DNA of 64,000 nt from Pegoplata infirma (taxonomy: Eukaryota > Arthropoda > Insecta > Diptera > Anthomyiidae). A program made the position numbers and the translations under genes. Below are positions 34,080 to 44,080 of this stretch, in pieces. Position 1 is the first letter of the stretch, and every line of letters starts with the position of its first letter. The notes under the pieces are model-generated. The model saw nothing but the letters and a program-made list of their open reading frames with translations. It was not told the DNA's origin and searched no databases. Location: contig OY992537.1 in assembly GCA_963921195.1 (NCBI GenBank), forward strand, positions 151,437,844 to 151,501,843. The letters run 5' to 3'.

Positions 34080-36590
34080 TCTATAGAAAAATTCAGAGAA
34101 TTTTTCTATAGAAAAAATCAGAGAATTTTTCTATAGAAAAAATCAGAGAATTTTTCTATAGAAAAAATCAGAGAATTTTTCTATAGAAAAAATCAGAGAA
34201 TTTTTCTATAGAAAAAATCAGAGAATTTTTCTATAGAAAAAATCAGAGAATTTTTCTATAGAAAAAATCAGAGAATTTTTCTATAGAAAAAATCAGAGAA
34301 TTTTTCTATAGAAAAAATCAGAGAATTTTTCTATAGAAAAAATCAGAGAATTTTTCTATAAAAAAAATCAGAGAATTTTTCTATAGAAAAAATCAGAGAA
34401 TTTTTCTATAGAAAAAATCAGAGAATTTTTCTATAGAAAAAATCAGAGAATTTTTCTATAGAAAAAATCAGAGAATTTTTCTATAGAAAAAATCAGAGAA
34501 TTTTTCTATAGAAAAAATCAGAGAATTTTTCTATAGAAAAAATCAGAGAATTTTTCTATAGAAAAAATCAGAGAATTTTTCTATAGAAAAAATCAGAGAA
34601 TTTTTCTATAGAAAAAATCAGAGAATTTTTCTATAGAAAAAATCAGAGAATTTTTCTATAGAAAAAATCAGAGAATTTTTCTATAGAAAAAATCAGAGAA
34701 TTTTTCTATAGAAAAAATCAGGGAATTTTTCTATAGAAAAAATCGGAGAATTTATCTATAGAAAAAATCAGAGAATTTTTCTATAGAAAAAATCAGAGAA
34801 TTTTTCTATAGAAAAAATCAGATAATTTTTCTATAGAAAAAATCACAGAATTTTTCTATAGAAAAAATCAGATAATTTTTCTATAGAAAAAATCACAGAA
34901 TTTTTCTATAGAAAAAATCAGAGAATTTTTCTATAGAAAAAATCAGAGAATTTTTCTATAGAAAAAATCAGAGAATTTTTCTATAGAAAAAATCAGAAAA
35001 TTTTTCTATAGAAAAAATCAGAGAATTTTTCTATAGAAAAAATCAGAGAATTTTTCTATAGAAAAAATCAGAGAATTTTTCTATAGAAAAAATCAGAGAA
35101 TTTTTCTATAGAAAAAATCAGAGAATTTTTCTATAGAAAAAATCAGAGAATTTTTCTATAGAAAAAATCAGAAAATTTTTCTATAGAAAAAATCAGAGAA
35201 TTTTTCTATAGAAAAAATCAGAGAATTTTTCTATAGAAAAAATCAGAGAATTTTTCTATAGAAAAAATCAGAGAATTTTTCTACAGAAAAAAATCAGGGA
35301 GTTTTTCTATAGAAAAAATCAGGGAATTTTTCTATAGAAAAAATCGGAGAATTTTTCTATAGAAAAAATCAGAGAATTTTTTGTATAGAAAAAATCAGAG
35401 AATTTTTTGTATAGAAAAAATCAGAGAATTTTTCTATAGAAAAAATCAGAGAATTTTTCTATAGAAAAAATCAGAGAATTTTTCTATAGAAAAAATCACA
35501 GAATTTTTCTATAGAAAAAATCAGAGAATTTTTCTATAGAAAAAATCAGAGAATTTTTATATAGAAAAAATCAGAGAATTTTTCTATAGAAAAATCAGAG
35601 AATTTTTCTACAGAAAAAAATCAGGGAATTTTTCTATAGAAAAAATCAGGGAATTTTTCTATAGAAAAAATTGGAGAATTTTTCTATAGAAAAAATCAGA
35701 GAATTTTTCTATAGAAAAAATCTGAGAATTTTTCTATAGAAAAAATCTGAGAATTTTTCTATAGAAAAAATCTGAGAATTTTTCTATATAAAAAATCTGA
35801 GAAGTTTTCTATAGAAAAAATCAGAGAATTTTTCTATAGAAAAAATCAGAGGATTTTTCTATAGAAAAAATCAGAGAATTTTTCTATAGAAAAAATCAGA
35901 GAATTTTTCTATAGAAAAAATCAGAGAATTTTTCTATAGAAAAAATCAGAGAATTTTTCTATAGAAAAAATCAGAGAATTTTTCTATAGAAAAAATCAGA
36001 GAATTTTTCTATAGAAAAAATCAGAGAATTTTTCTATAGAAAAAATCAGAGAATTTTTCTATAGAAAAAATCAGAGAATTTTTCTATAGAAAAAATCAGA
36101 GAATTTTTCTATAGAAAAAATCAGAGAATTTTTCTATAGAAAAAATCAGAGAATTTTTCTATAGAAAAAATCAGAGAATTTTTCTATAGAAAAAATCAGA
36201 GAATTTTTCTATAGAAAAAATCAGAGAATTTTTCTATAGAAAAAGTCAGAGAATTTTTCTATAGAAAAAATCAGAGAATTTTTCTATAGAAAAAATCAGA
36301 GAATTTTTCTATTGAAAAAATCAGAGAATTTTTCTATAGAAAAAAACAGAGAAGAGAAGTTTTTTTTTTTTAAAAAATCAGTGAATATTCCTATAAAAAA
36401 AATCAGAGAATTTTTCTATAGAAAAAATCAGAATTTTTCTATAAAAAAAAATCAAAATTTTTCTATAAAAAAAATCAGAATTTTTCTATAAAAAAAATCA
36501 GAGAATTTTTCTATAGAAAAAATCAGAATTTTTCTATAGAAAAAAACAGAATTTTTCTATAAAAAAAATCAGAAAATTTTTCTCTAGAAA
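34080..36590. repeat. 25-bp satellite array, about 100 copies
   Basis: Unit gagaatttttctatagaaaaaatca, 25 bp, nearly identical copies. Each unit contains the perfect 16-base palindrome TTTTTCTATAGAAAAA, so every repeat can form a small hairpin. Point variants (cagggaa, cacagaa, ctgagaa) occur in local clusters, a sign of stepwise amplification. Not a CRISPR: there are no spacers. Confidence 0.97.
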
Positions 36591-37030
36591 AATGTCTCAT
36601 AGTTTCTTTAGGAAAATTTTCATATTCTGAGAAATTATTTCTATATTAAAAAAATTTTTCAGAATCTGAGAATTTTTCTATAGAAAAAATGTTTCAAAAT
36701 CTGAGAACTTTTCTAGTGAAAAAATGTCATAGAATCCGCGAATTTTTCTATACAAAAATGTCTTAGAATCTGAGAATTTTTCTATAGAAAAAATGTCACA
36801 GAATCTGAGAAAATTCTCCGATAATTTTTTTTATCCAAAACAATTTCTCTTTTGACAAGTTATATGATTCTGAAACATTTTTTCTATAGAAAAATTCTTA
36901 GATTCTGAGACATTTTTTTGTGAAAAATTTTTCTATATAAAAATTATTAAATTCTGAGACATTTTTGATATTAAAAAAGTTCAAATTATGAGACATTTTT
37001 TCTCTAGAAAAACTCTCGAATTATAAAACA
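36591..37030. repeat. Degenerate border of the 25-bp satellite
   Basis: Decayed units, among them ctatagaaaaaatgtcacagaatctgagaa and then reversed forms (agacattttttctctagaaaaa), showing that the array turns around near 36830, as in the related arrays at 49321 and 56461. Confidence 0.75.
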
Positions 37031-37546
37031 TTTTTTTTTTTGTTTAATTTTTTTTGTTTAATCTAACTGTTTTATTTAGTTTAAGCGTTTTAATTAAATT
37101 TTAAGTTTGTTTTAGACCTTTATTAAAATTTTTATTTTAAATAAAGCATCATTTAAAAATTAATTTCTTGTTTTTTAATATTTGAATTTTGAAAAGTTAG
37201 GGTGGTTTTATTAAAAGCATTTTTAATGTATATGCACATAATTTCCATGTATTTTCAGGCATTTCTATTTTAAGTTTACTAAATTAAAATTTATTTTTAC
37301 ACACAAACACCGTAAAATTTATTGAAACATTTTTGTAGACACATGAATATGTACGTTTACATAATTTGTGTCTATCACTTTAAACACAACATGTATTTTT
37401 ACACGGTTTATAGTAGGAGAACAGTTACCTACTATAAACAGGGTAAATTTACATGAAAATTGATTAGAGTGTATAAAACAACTTTTTTTCATATGAATTA
37501 TTTTGTAAATAAAAAAATTATAAAGGATTATAAAAAAAAAAAATAT
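37031..37546. other. Right end of the CACTCTAA element and inner edge of right arm
   Basis: AT-rich. 37230-37471 contains tacacacaaacac and acaatttgtgtcta-like words mirrored from the element's left end. 37474-37546 is the only central DNA on this side of the insertion. Confidence 0.5.
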
Positions 37547-38201
37547 AAGGATTAAGATTGTAATTGTATTGGTGTTGTTGTTCGGTTTTAGGTCATCATC
37601 AGTTTTAAAATAAAAGTGAAATAAAAATTAAAAAATTTCACTTTTATTTTAAAACTGATGATGACCTAAAACCTCACTTTAAGGATATACAATCAGAGAA
37701 AAAAAGATAAAATTTTTCTTTATTACAAAAGTATTTTAATAAAAAGTTGAAACTAATTGAATTAATTTTATTATTAAAATCGGGGGAAAAATATGTTCAA
37801 ATAAATTCAATTACAAAATAAATTGATTCTTTGAATATCTGTATTATAATTTTTTTTTCTTCAAAAAAATATGTTTTGAACAAAAAAACTACTAATAAAC
37901 AAGAAAAATAACGTTATCAAAAATCCGTTGTTTCATGTTTTTTTTTTGTTGTTTTTAAAATTTTGAATCAAATTATTTTGTCTTCAATTTAGATTTTTAA
38001 AGATTTTTTGTTATTGTTATTAACACACAAAAAATTATTAGAAAATTGTTAGAACTATATTAGACTATATAAGAATCGTTCAACTGTTGACAAGTGTGGA
38101 CGTGTTTTAATTTATCTCCGTGCTTTTAATTGAATTTTTGAAATTGTTCGTAATAGGTATTTTTGTAATATTTTCATGACCACATCCAGGAAAATGAAAA
38201 T

Positions 38202-39605
38202 ATGGACACAAATGATACCGATTTAATTCGAGGCTCTGCCTCACCGACTGGTGCTGGTCCTAGCACTGGTCTTAGGGTTGCGACCTTGAAGTCCGACCTT
38301 GATTCTGGTAGGGGTGCTCAGCCTAATATTGGTGGTAAAAAGAAAAAGAAACTTAAACCATCAAAGGTCAGGCACAACCAGAGACGGCTTTGTTTGAAAA
38401 TAATTAACAGACTAAGCCAACTTGATGGAACGAAGCTCTCCGAACGTGAGAGGGCGTCGCTATCATGGGCGAAAGGAGTCATTGAAGAACAGGACAAACT
38501 TTCGGCAATGCGCGCATCTGACAAACAGAACGCTGTTTCGGCCTCGTCCTCGAAGTCTGGTAAAAGGCTGCGCTCGCCCGACGAGAAACCTTTACCTAAG
38601 AGATCTAAGGTGACCGGCAACGTCTGGACTCAGTCTTTTAGTGAAGTGGTTAAAGGTAACTTCGTTAGGGCTGTGATAAACAGGCAAAATGGGGATTGTA
38701 GTATTCCAAGGGACAAGTGGAGTTTAGTTGAAACTAAACTAAATGAAATCTACTATAGGCTCCTTGAGAGTATGCCTGATTTTCTCCCTACTACTGTCAA
38801 CGCAGGTTGGTATCAGGGGCGAGTAAAACTCGTTGCTTTTGGGAACGAAAGATCCGCAGCCGTGTTTAAGGTTGCCATTAGCCAAGTGGGAGAGTTATGG
38901 CCTGGAGCCAGACTGGACGTTGTGGAAAAACATGATATCCCCTCGCAACCCAGAGCTCATGCATGGATCCCAATGGCTACAAATGACACTGCGGTGATTC
39001 TTAAGATGATAAAACTCTGCAATCCTGACCTTCCAACTCAGAATTGGCAAATTGCCAGATTGGGTGAGATGGAGGGCGCTCGTCGTCAAGCAGTGGTCTT
39101 GGTTAATGAGGAATCGCTTCCGCTTTTAGCCAGGACTGACGGCATTATTAGATTTGGATTTTTTCATATAAGAGTCAATGTCTACAAGGGCGACCAGAAG
39201 ACTATTTTGGACGCAGACAAGCCAGTGGCAGAGTCGGCTGGGGAGGAGAATCTGGAAAAGGTTGATATTCAGCTGACCGATTCTAGGCTGATGGGAGATG
39301 CATCTGGCATTTTTGAAACCGAATCTGGTAACGAATGCGACCTCTGTGATGGCATGGAGGATAAAGCTGATGCCACGATGGGTGACATTCAGGATGAGGC
39401 CCATGCAGTGAGGAATTCGGAGAGTTCTGTTGCCTCCGATTCAGAACAGATGGGATATATATCTGGCTTATTCGAAACCGAATCTGGGGACGAATGCGAC
39501 CTCTTTGATAACACGGAGGATGAAGCCAATAACACGGTGGTGGAAAGGATGGTGGAAATAAAACAAGATGTTGCGGTTCCTACAAATAAACCTCCATCAC
39601 TGTAA
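38202..39605 (+). CDS. ORF1: ORF1 protein of non-LTR retrotransposon (DUF4780-like)
   Basis: 467 residues from ATG 38202. Residues about 46-60 are a lysine run (KKKKKLKPSK), likely for RNA binding or nuclear entry; 100-145 is basic and Ser-rich. Residues about 148-335 form a compact domain (NVWTQSFSEVVKGN, HAWIPMATND, NPDLPTQNWQIARLGEMEG, IRFGFFHIRVNVYKG) that fits insect DUF4780. The tail is acidic and holds an internal duplication: SGIFETESGNECDL at about 368 and SGLFETESGDECDL at about 421, 159 bp apart. No CCHC zinc knuckles are seen, unusual for ORF1 of I-type elements. Such proteins coat the element RNA in the cytoplasm. The last 38 bases overlap ORF2. Confidence 0.85.
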   Translation: MDTNDTDLIRGSASPTGAGPSTGLRVATLKSDLDSGRGAQPNIGGKKKKKLKPSKVRHNQRRLCLKIINRLSQLDGTKLSERERASLSWAKGVIEEQDKLSAMRASDKQNAVSASSSKSGKRLRSPDEKPLPKRSKVTGNVWTQSFSEVVKGNFVRAVINRQNGDCSIPRDKWSLVETKLNEIYYRLLESMPDFLPTTVNAGWYQGRVKLVAFGNERSAAVFKVAISQVGELWPGARLDVVEKHDIPSQPRAHAWIPMATNDTAVILKMIKLCNPDLPTQNWQIARLGEMEGARRQAVVLVNEESLPLLARTDGIIRFGFFHIRVNVYKGDQKTILDADKPVAESAGEENLEKVDIQLTDSRLMGDASGIFETESGNECDLCDGMEDKADATMGDIQDEAHAVRNSESSVASDSEQMGYISGLFETESGDECDLFDNTEDEANNTVVERMVEIKQDVAVPTNKPPSL

Positions 39606-42600
39606 GGCAGCCTCAGTTGCACTCTTGCTGCGCCTGACGACAGGAGCAGTTGACTTGGTTTTTATTCAAGAGCCCTGGGTGCGGGGTGGCCGGGTTTGCG
39701 GATTGAAGACCCCTGGGTTTAAGTTGGTGGTTGCCAAAGGTGAGGGCTCACCAAGAGCCTGCATCTTGGCAAAAAATGGCTTAAATGTGTTCTTTTTATC
39801 AACTTTTAGTGATATGGATGTTACAGCGGCTAGCTTAGAGCTTCATGGGAAGTCTATTTGGCTCGCCTCTGCGTATTTTCCTAATCCGGTGTCAATACCC
39901 CCGGAGAAGGTTGTCGGTCTAATTCGGGAGTCTGAATCTAGGGGACACCAGTTAGTAGTGTGTTGTGATGCTAATGCACATCATTCGATATGGGGAAGTA
40001 CAGACACAAATGATAGAGGCGAATCACTTTTGGAGTTTTTGTTAAGCACTAACCTGTATATTTGTAACAAGGGTGGTGAACCAACTTTCGTTACAAGTAC
40101 GCGGCAAGAGGTTCTTGACGTAACACTTGTATCAGATACATTGTCTGATAGAATTGATGACTGGAGAGTTTTGGAAGAGCATTCTTTCTCAGATCATCGC
40201 TACATTGAGTTTTTACTCAGGGAGCGTGCCCCGGTTGAGACAGTCTCTAGAAATCTGAGGAGAACAAACTGGGTGAAATATAGGGAGACTTTTTCTTTGC
40301 TTTTGGATGAAGTACCCTTATCTGAACCACATAGTTTGGCGGAAATTGACCGTCTGGTTGACCATATAACAAATGTTTGTAATAGGTGCCTGGATGCGTC
40401 TTGCCCTTCTGCAAAGTCTAGAGGGAAAAAAAAGCCACCTTGGTGGTCAAATGAGTTGCAGACGAGCAGAGATTCCTGCAGAAAGCTCTTTAATAAGGCT
40501 AAATTTTCAAGAGCGGACGAGGACTGGTCTGCATACAGGCTGCAACTTAAGAGTTATAAAAAGATGATCAGAAATGCAAAATGTGATTCTTGGAAAAACT
40601 TCTGTGGAAACATAGAAGACGTTTCTGAGGCATCCAGGCTGCGCAAGGTTCTGGCTTCTTCTCCTTGCACCCTGGGATACCTAAAAGATCCTAATGGGGT
40701 GTGGTCTTCCTCCAGTGGAGAGTCGCTGGATCTCCTTTTAAACACGCATTTTCCGGGCAATTCCATGACGCCGTTTCAAGCTTTGGAACGTTCTGACGCC
40801 CAAGCATCTGAAATTGCTTCGGAAATAATAAATATGCCAACATTAATCTGGGCGATAAAAAGCTTCAGGCCCTATAAATCCCCGGGACCTGATGGTATAA
40901 TCCCGGCTGAGTTGCAGCAAGTGTCGGACTATATAGCCCCGTTGCTGTATGATCTATACACAGCATGCATCAACTGGTCGTATATTCCTTTAAAATGGAG
41001 GGATACCAGAGTCGTATTTATCCCGAAGGCTGGGAAAAGTTCCCACACAACTCCGAAGGATTTCAGACCAATTAGTCTGTCTTCTTTTTTGCTAAAGACA
41101 ATGGAACGAATGATAGACTCATATTTGCGTAGAGTGATTGACCCGAGGTTGCTTTCGACAAAGCAACATGCATACAGCAAGGGACGATCAACGGAAACAG
41201 CTCTTCATGAGCTCGTTGGTAACATCGAGAGATCGCTTTCGGTAAAGGAGTACACTATGGTGGCCTTTCTTGATATTGAGGGGGCTTTTAATAATGTCAT
41301 CCCAGAATCGATAATATTGGCATTGTCTGGTCTGGGAGTAAAGCGTGAAATCGTTTTAATGGTGGAAAGCCTACTTGCCAGTAGACGTATAACGTCTGAA
41401 TTGGGAGCGTCCGTCATATCTCGATTTGTCAATAGAGGCACACCACAAGGAGGTGTTCTTTCGCCGCTTCTTTGGAACCTGGCACTGAATTCAATGCTAC
41501 TATCTCTAGAAGCACGTGGTTGTCATGTTGTCGCATATGCTGACGATGTCGCGATAGCGGTAAAGGGGAAGCATCTGCCAACATTGCGGGACATTCTTCA
41601 GGGTTCTCTGAAAGATCTGTCTAAATGGGCAAGAGACTGTGGTCTAGGAGTTAATCCTAGTAAAACAGAGCTTGTTTTATTTACAAGGAAAAATAAGATT
41701 CCTGCTTTCGATCCTATTTCTCTGGACGGTACTGAAATCACCTTCTCAGATGGAGCCAAGTATCTTGGAGTGTTTCTAGATAGGAAGCTGAATTTCAGGC
41801 GTTATATTGAGGAACGGGTGAGAAAAGCAACGATTGCTTTGTATTCCTGTAAAAGGGCCATTGGAAAACGATGGGGTTTTAGCCCTCAAGTCGTTCATTG
41901 GATCTATACAGCAGTGGTGCGTCCAATTTTGCTGTATGGAATCATTGTCTGGTGGCCTGCTTTAGAAACAAAGGCGAACTGTGTCTTTATCACAAAACAG
42001 AGAATGGCGTCAATGTGCATCACTGGTGCTTTTCGTACTACACCTACGGCTGCATTAGAAATCCTCCTTCACCTGATACCCTTGAACATATTGGGTAGGC
42101 AGTATGCAGCTGCGTCGGCAATTCGACTTAATAGCACGCTGCAATGGAGGAGCAGCGATTGTTGCCATAGCGCGATCTTAAAAAAGATAACAATACCACA
42201 AAATGTGGATTGTGCTCCCTCTTTGAGCCTCTTTGAGCGCCACTTTACCACTATGATACCATCCAGGGAGTCTTGGATGGGGGATACTCCGGGAAGTGGA
42301 GCTACCATAAATTTTTACACAGATGGATCGAGGCTGCACGAACAAGTGGGCTTTGGGGTCTATTCGGAAGAGCTTGGATTGAGCCTGGCTCGTAGACTGC
42401 CAGATCATTGCAGTGTTTACCAGGCAGAGATGCTGGCAATAAAGGAAGTGGCTGACTGGTTGAGCTGCAATGTCTTGTCTACAACCGCAGTCAACATCTA
42501 TACTGACAGTCAAGCCGCGGTCAAGTCCCTGGATTCAATGTTCCTGAAAACAAGATCTGCCCTTAACTGCCGCACGTCTTTAAATGAGATGGCCAAGCAG

Positions 42601-43158
42601 TTTAACATACGACTCATATGGGTCCCAGGGCGCAGAGACATTCCAGGGAATTGCAAAGCCGATGAGCTTTCAAGACTAGGAACTACCTTACAGGTTCCAA
42701 CAGAATTGGAATGTGTTGTTATGCCTCTAGAAACTTGCAAGCAAAACCTACGGCTTTGTTCTGCGACGGAGACTAATCAAAGATGGGTAAATGGATGGAC
42801 GTGTGAGACAACACGACTGATTTGGCCTTCTCTTAATCAGGGGCGCACAAGTGAGCTGATATCGCTTCCAAGAGGAGAGATTTCGACGGTGGTTTCTATA
42901 ATTACCGGACACTGTCTTATAGGGAAGCACGCAGAGCGGTTAAATGTGCCGTCGAATGACTTTTGCCGAAGTTGCATGGATGAAGAGGAGTTGGAAACTA
43001 TCGAACACTTTATTTGCCACTGCCCGGCACTTTCTGGTCAGCGACTTGCTTCACTGGGATCTAGGGAGCTGTACGATCTTTCTGATTTGTCGGATGTCAA
43101 AATTCAACATCTAAGGAGTTTCATAAGAAGCTCAAACTGGTTTAACGACAGGGACTAG
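39568..43158 (+). CDS. ORF2: ORF2: endonuclease, reverse transcriptase, RNase H
   Basis: 1196 residues from ATG 39568, in a different frame from ORF1 and overlapping it by 38 bases, so translation probably uses reinitiation or frameshifting. Endonuclease at residues 1-220: QINLHH (6), QEPWV (34), CDANAHHSIWGS (about 133), SDHRYIEF (about 208). Reverse transcriptase about 400-750: GTPQGGVLSPLLWNL (about 624) and the catalytic YADD (about 657). RNase H about 910-1040 with all four acidic residues in place: FYTDGS, YQAEML, IYTDSQ, CKADEL. A C-terminal C-x2-C-x-H-x-C motif (CRSCMDEEE to FICHCP, about 1132-1150) would bind nucleic acid. Together these nick the target and copy the RNA into it. Intact throughout. 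Confidence 0.95.
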   Translation: MLRFLQINLHHCKAASVALLLRLTTGAVDLVFIQEPWVRGGRVCGLKTPGFKLVVAKGEGSPRACILAKNGLNVFFLSTFSDMDVTAASLELHGKSIWLASAYFPNPVSIPPEKVVGLIRESESRGHQLVVCCDANAHHSIWGSTDTNDRGESLLEFLLSTNLYICNKGGEPTFVTSTRQEVLDVTLVSDTLSDRIDDWRVLEEHSFSDHRYIEFLLRERAPVETVSRNLRRTNWVKYRETFSLLLDEVPLSEPHSLAEIDRLVDHITNVCNRCLDASCPSAKSRGKKKPPWWSNELQTSRDSCRKLFNKAKFSRADEDWSAYRLQLKSYKKMIRNAKCDSWKNFCGNIEDVSEASRLRKVLASSPCTLGYLKDPNGVWSSSSGESLDLLLNTHFPGNSMTPFQALERSDAQASEIASEIINMPTLIWAIKSFRPYKSPGPDGIIPAELQQVSDYIAPLLYDLYTACINWSYIPLKWRDTRVVFIPKAGKSSHTTPKDFRPISLSSFLLKTMERMIDSYLRRVIDPRLLSTKQHAYSKGRSTETALHELVGNIERSLSVKEYTMVAFLDIEGAFNNVIPESIILALSGLGVKREIVLMVESLLASRRITSELGASVISRFVNRGTPQGGVLSPLLWNLALNSMLLSLEARGCHVVAYADDVAIAVKGKHLPTLRDILQGSLKDLSKWARDCGLGVNPSKTELVLFTRKNKIPAFDPISLDGTEITFSDGAKYLGVFLDRKLNFRRYIEERVRKATIALYSCKRAIGKRWGFSPQVVHWIYTAVVRPILLYGIIVWWPALETKANCVFITKQRMASMCITGAFRTTPTAALEILLHLIPLNILGRQYAAASAIRLNSTLQWRSSDCCHSAILKKITIPQNVDCAPSLSLFERHFTTMIPSRESWMGDTPGSGATINFYTDGSRLHEQVGFGVYSEELGLSLARRLPDHCSVYQAEMLAIKEVADWLSCNVLSTTAVNIYTDSQAAVKSLDSMFLKTRSALNCRTSLNEMAKQFNIRLIWVPGRRDIPGNCKADELSRLGTTLQVPTELECVVMPLETCKQNLRLCSATETNQRWVNGWTCETTRLIWPSLNQGRTSELISLPRGEISTVVSIITGHCLIGKHAERLNVPSNDFCRSCMDEEELETIEHFICHCPALSGQRLASLGSRELYDLSDLSDVKIQHLRSFIRSSNWFNDRD

Positions 43159-43237
43159 TAGGGAAACCTATTACGATCCCGTGGTATCACAATGGACCTC
43201 AGAGTCTACGTGTGTTGACGTAAAACGTCAGCAGCCA

Positions 43238-43261
43238 CTTACAACCTAACCTAACCTAACC
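43238..43261 (+). repeat. CCTAA tail of the retrotransposon
   Basis: The element ends ...acaacctaacctaacctaacc, a pentamer repeat, then enters the target duplication. CCTAA is the complement of the TTAGG telomere unit of many insects; flies lack that telomere, so the likeness may be chance. Confidence 0.85.
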
Positions 43262-43301
43262 TAGACTATATAAGAAGAAAAAAATTCTTGACTATCGTTG
43301 T

Positions 43302-43373
43302 AATCCTTTGGTCGAGATGGTAAGGTATATCCACGGGAAACGGTAGATACCCGGTTCAATTCCTCTAATTTTG
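43302..43373 (+). tRNA. tRNA-like module 9 (right arm, partner of 3)
   Basis: Inverted-arm copy of the module at 12890-12961, with identical box A TGGTCGAGATGG and box B GGTTCAATTCC. Lies 26 bases right of the retrotransposon's target duplication. Confidence 0.42.
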
Positions 43374-43575
43374 GTTGAAAATAATTTGTTAGGTTTTTTT
43401 ATGTTTCTAATTTTTTCTTAATTAATTTTCTATTTTTTCTTTTATTTTGGTATAATATTTGTTTTTATTCCATATTGTTCTATATTGAACTTGGTAAAAT
43501 TATATTTTTGAATAAAAAAAAAAAATACAAAAACAAGAACAAATTAAAAAAAAAAGAAAAACAATTTTTATCCCG

Positions 43576-43647
43576 TCCAGGTGCGGGGCTCGAACTCAGG
43601 ATCTTACGACTGACAGCCACAGCCTCTACCTCCTAGGCTATTTCGTT
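43576..43647 (-). tRNA. tRNA-like module 10 (right arm)
   Basis: Minus-strand copy of modules 1 and 2 (GTC at positions 34-36, box B AGTTCGAGCCCCGCACCTGG), matching module 2 best (both read cacctggac..gg). Confidence 0.45.
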
Positions 43648-43792
43648 CACATGACGGCAAATGGTTAAAAACATTTTTTTTTAATCCAGTAAAAAAAATA
43701 AAAAGTTCTAAAAATAGATTTTTTGGTTAATTTTATTAAAAAAAAAATACAAAAACAACAACAAATTAAAAAAAAAAAAAGAAATTGCTTTA

Positions 43793-43864
43793 TCCAGATG
43801 CGGGGCTCGAACTCAGGATCTTACGACTGACAGCCACAGCCTCTACCTCCTAGGCTATTTCGTT
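43793..43864 (-). tRNA. tRNA-like module 11 (right arm)
   Basis: Second of three tandem copies in this arm, about 217 bases from module 10, ending cgcatctggata as in module 1. An extra copy relative to the left arm. Confidence 0.45.
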
Positions 43865-44008
43865 CACATGACGGCAAATGGTTAAAAACATTTTTTTTTA
43901 ATCCAGTAAAAAAAATAAAAAGTTCTAAAAATAGATTTTTTGGTTAATTTTATTAAAAAAAAAAAATACAAAAACAACAACAAATTAAAAAAAAAAAAAA
44001 TTGCTTTA

Positions 44009-44080
44009 TCCAGATGCGGGGCTCGAACTCAGGATCTTACGACTGACAGCCACAGCCTCTACCTCCTAGGATATTTCGTT
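44009..44080 (-). tRNA. tRNA-like module 12 (right arm)
   Basis: Third tandem copy, 216 bases on; has tcc in place of the usual agcc at the box A edge (aggatattt). Beyond it, 44170-44220 keeps a box A-like half module (ggctagtgggtagagggttagc), mirrored at 12300-12340. Confidence 0.45.

Larger units (their letters stand above)
27597..37471. mobile_element. 9.9-kb CACTCTAA-ended element carrying a 25-bp satellite
   Basis: Ends CACTCTAAAAAATGCATGTA and (inverted) CACTCTAATCAATTTTCATG, flanked by TA (27595-27596 and 37472-37473). It contains a nested hAT-like element (27704-33299), an exon-intron-like fragment (33580-33900) and the 25-bp array (34080-36590). Net of the hAT insertion it is about 4.3 kb, of which over half is satellite. 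No transposase is seen. Same general design as the elements at 4428 and 48927. Confidence 0.75.
38076..43261 (+). mobile_element. Full-length non-LTR retrotransposon (LOA/I-like), apparently intact
   Basis: 5186 bp flanked by a 15-bp target duplication tagactatataagaa (38061-38075 and 43262-43276); the left arm of the inverted repeat preserves an equivalent unoccupied region. Structure: 126-base 5' UTR, ORF1, ORF2 with endonuclease, reverse transcriptase and RNase H, about 100-base 3' UTR, and a tail of CCTAA repeats instead of poly-A. A perfect duplication and two undamaged frames mean a recent insertion that may still be active. Domain order with RNase H points to the LOA or I group. Confidence 0.93.

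Noticed and set aside
34080..36590. Regular 25-bp repeats as a CRISPR array
   Set aside because: Units are contiguous without unique spacers, and the genome is eukaryotic.
38202..39605. ORF1 as a host gene
   Set aside because: It lies within the target duplication of a retrotransposon and overlaps its ORF2.
43238..43261. Internal telomere repeat
   Set aside because: Only about four units, exactly at the 3' end of a retrotransposon, so it is its tail.
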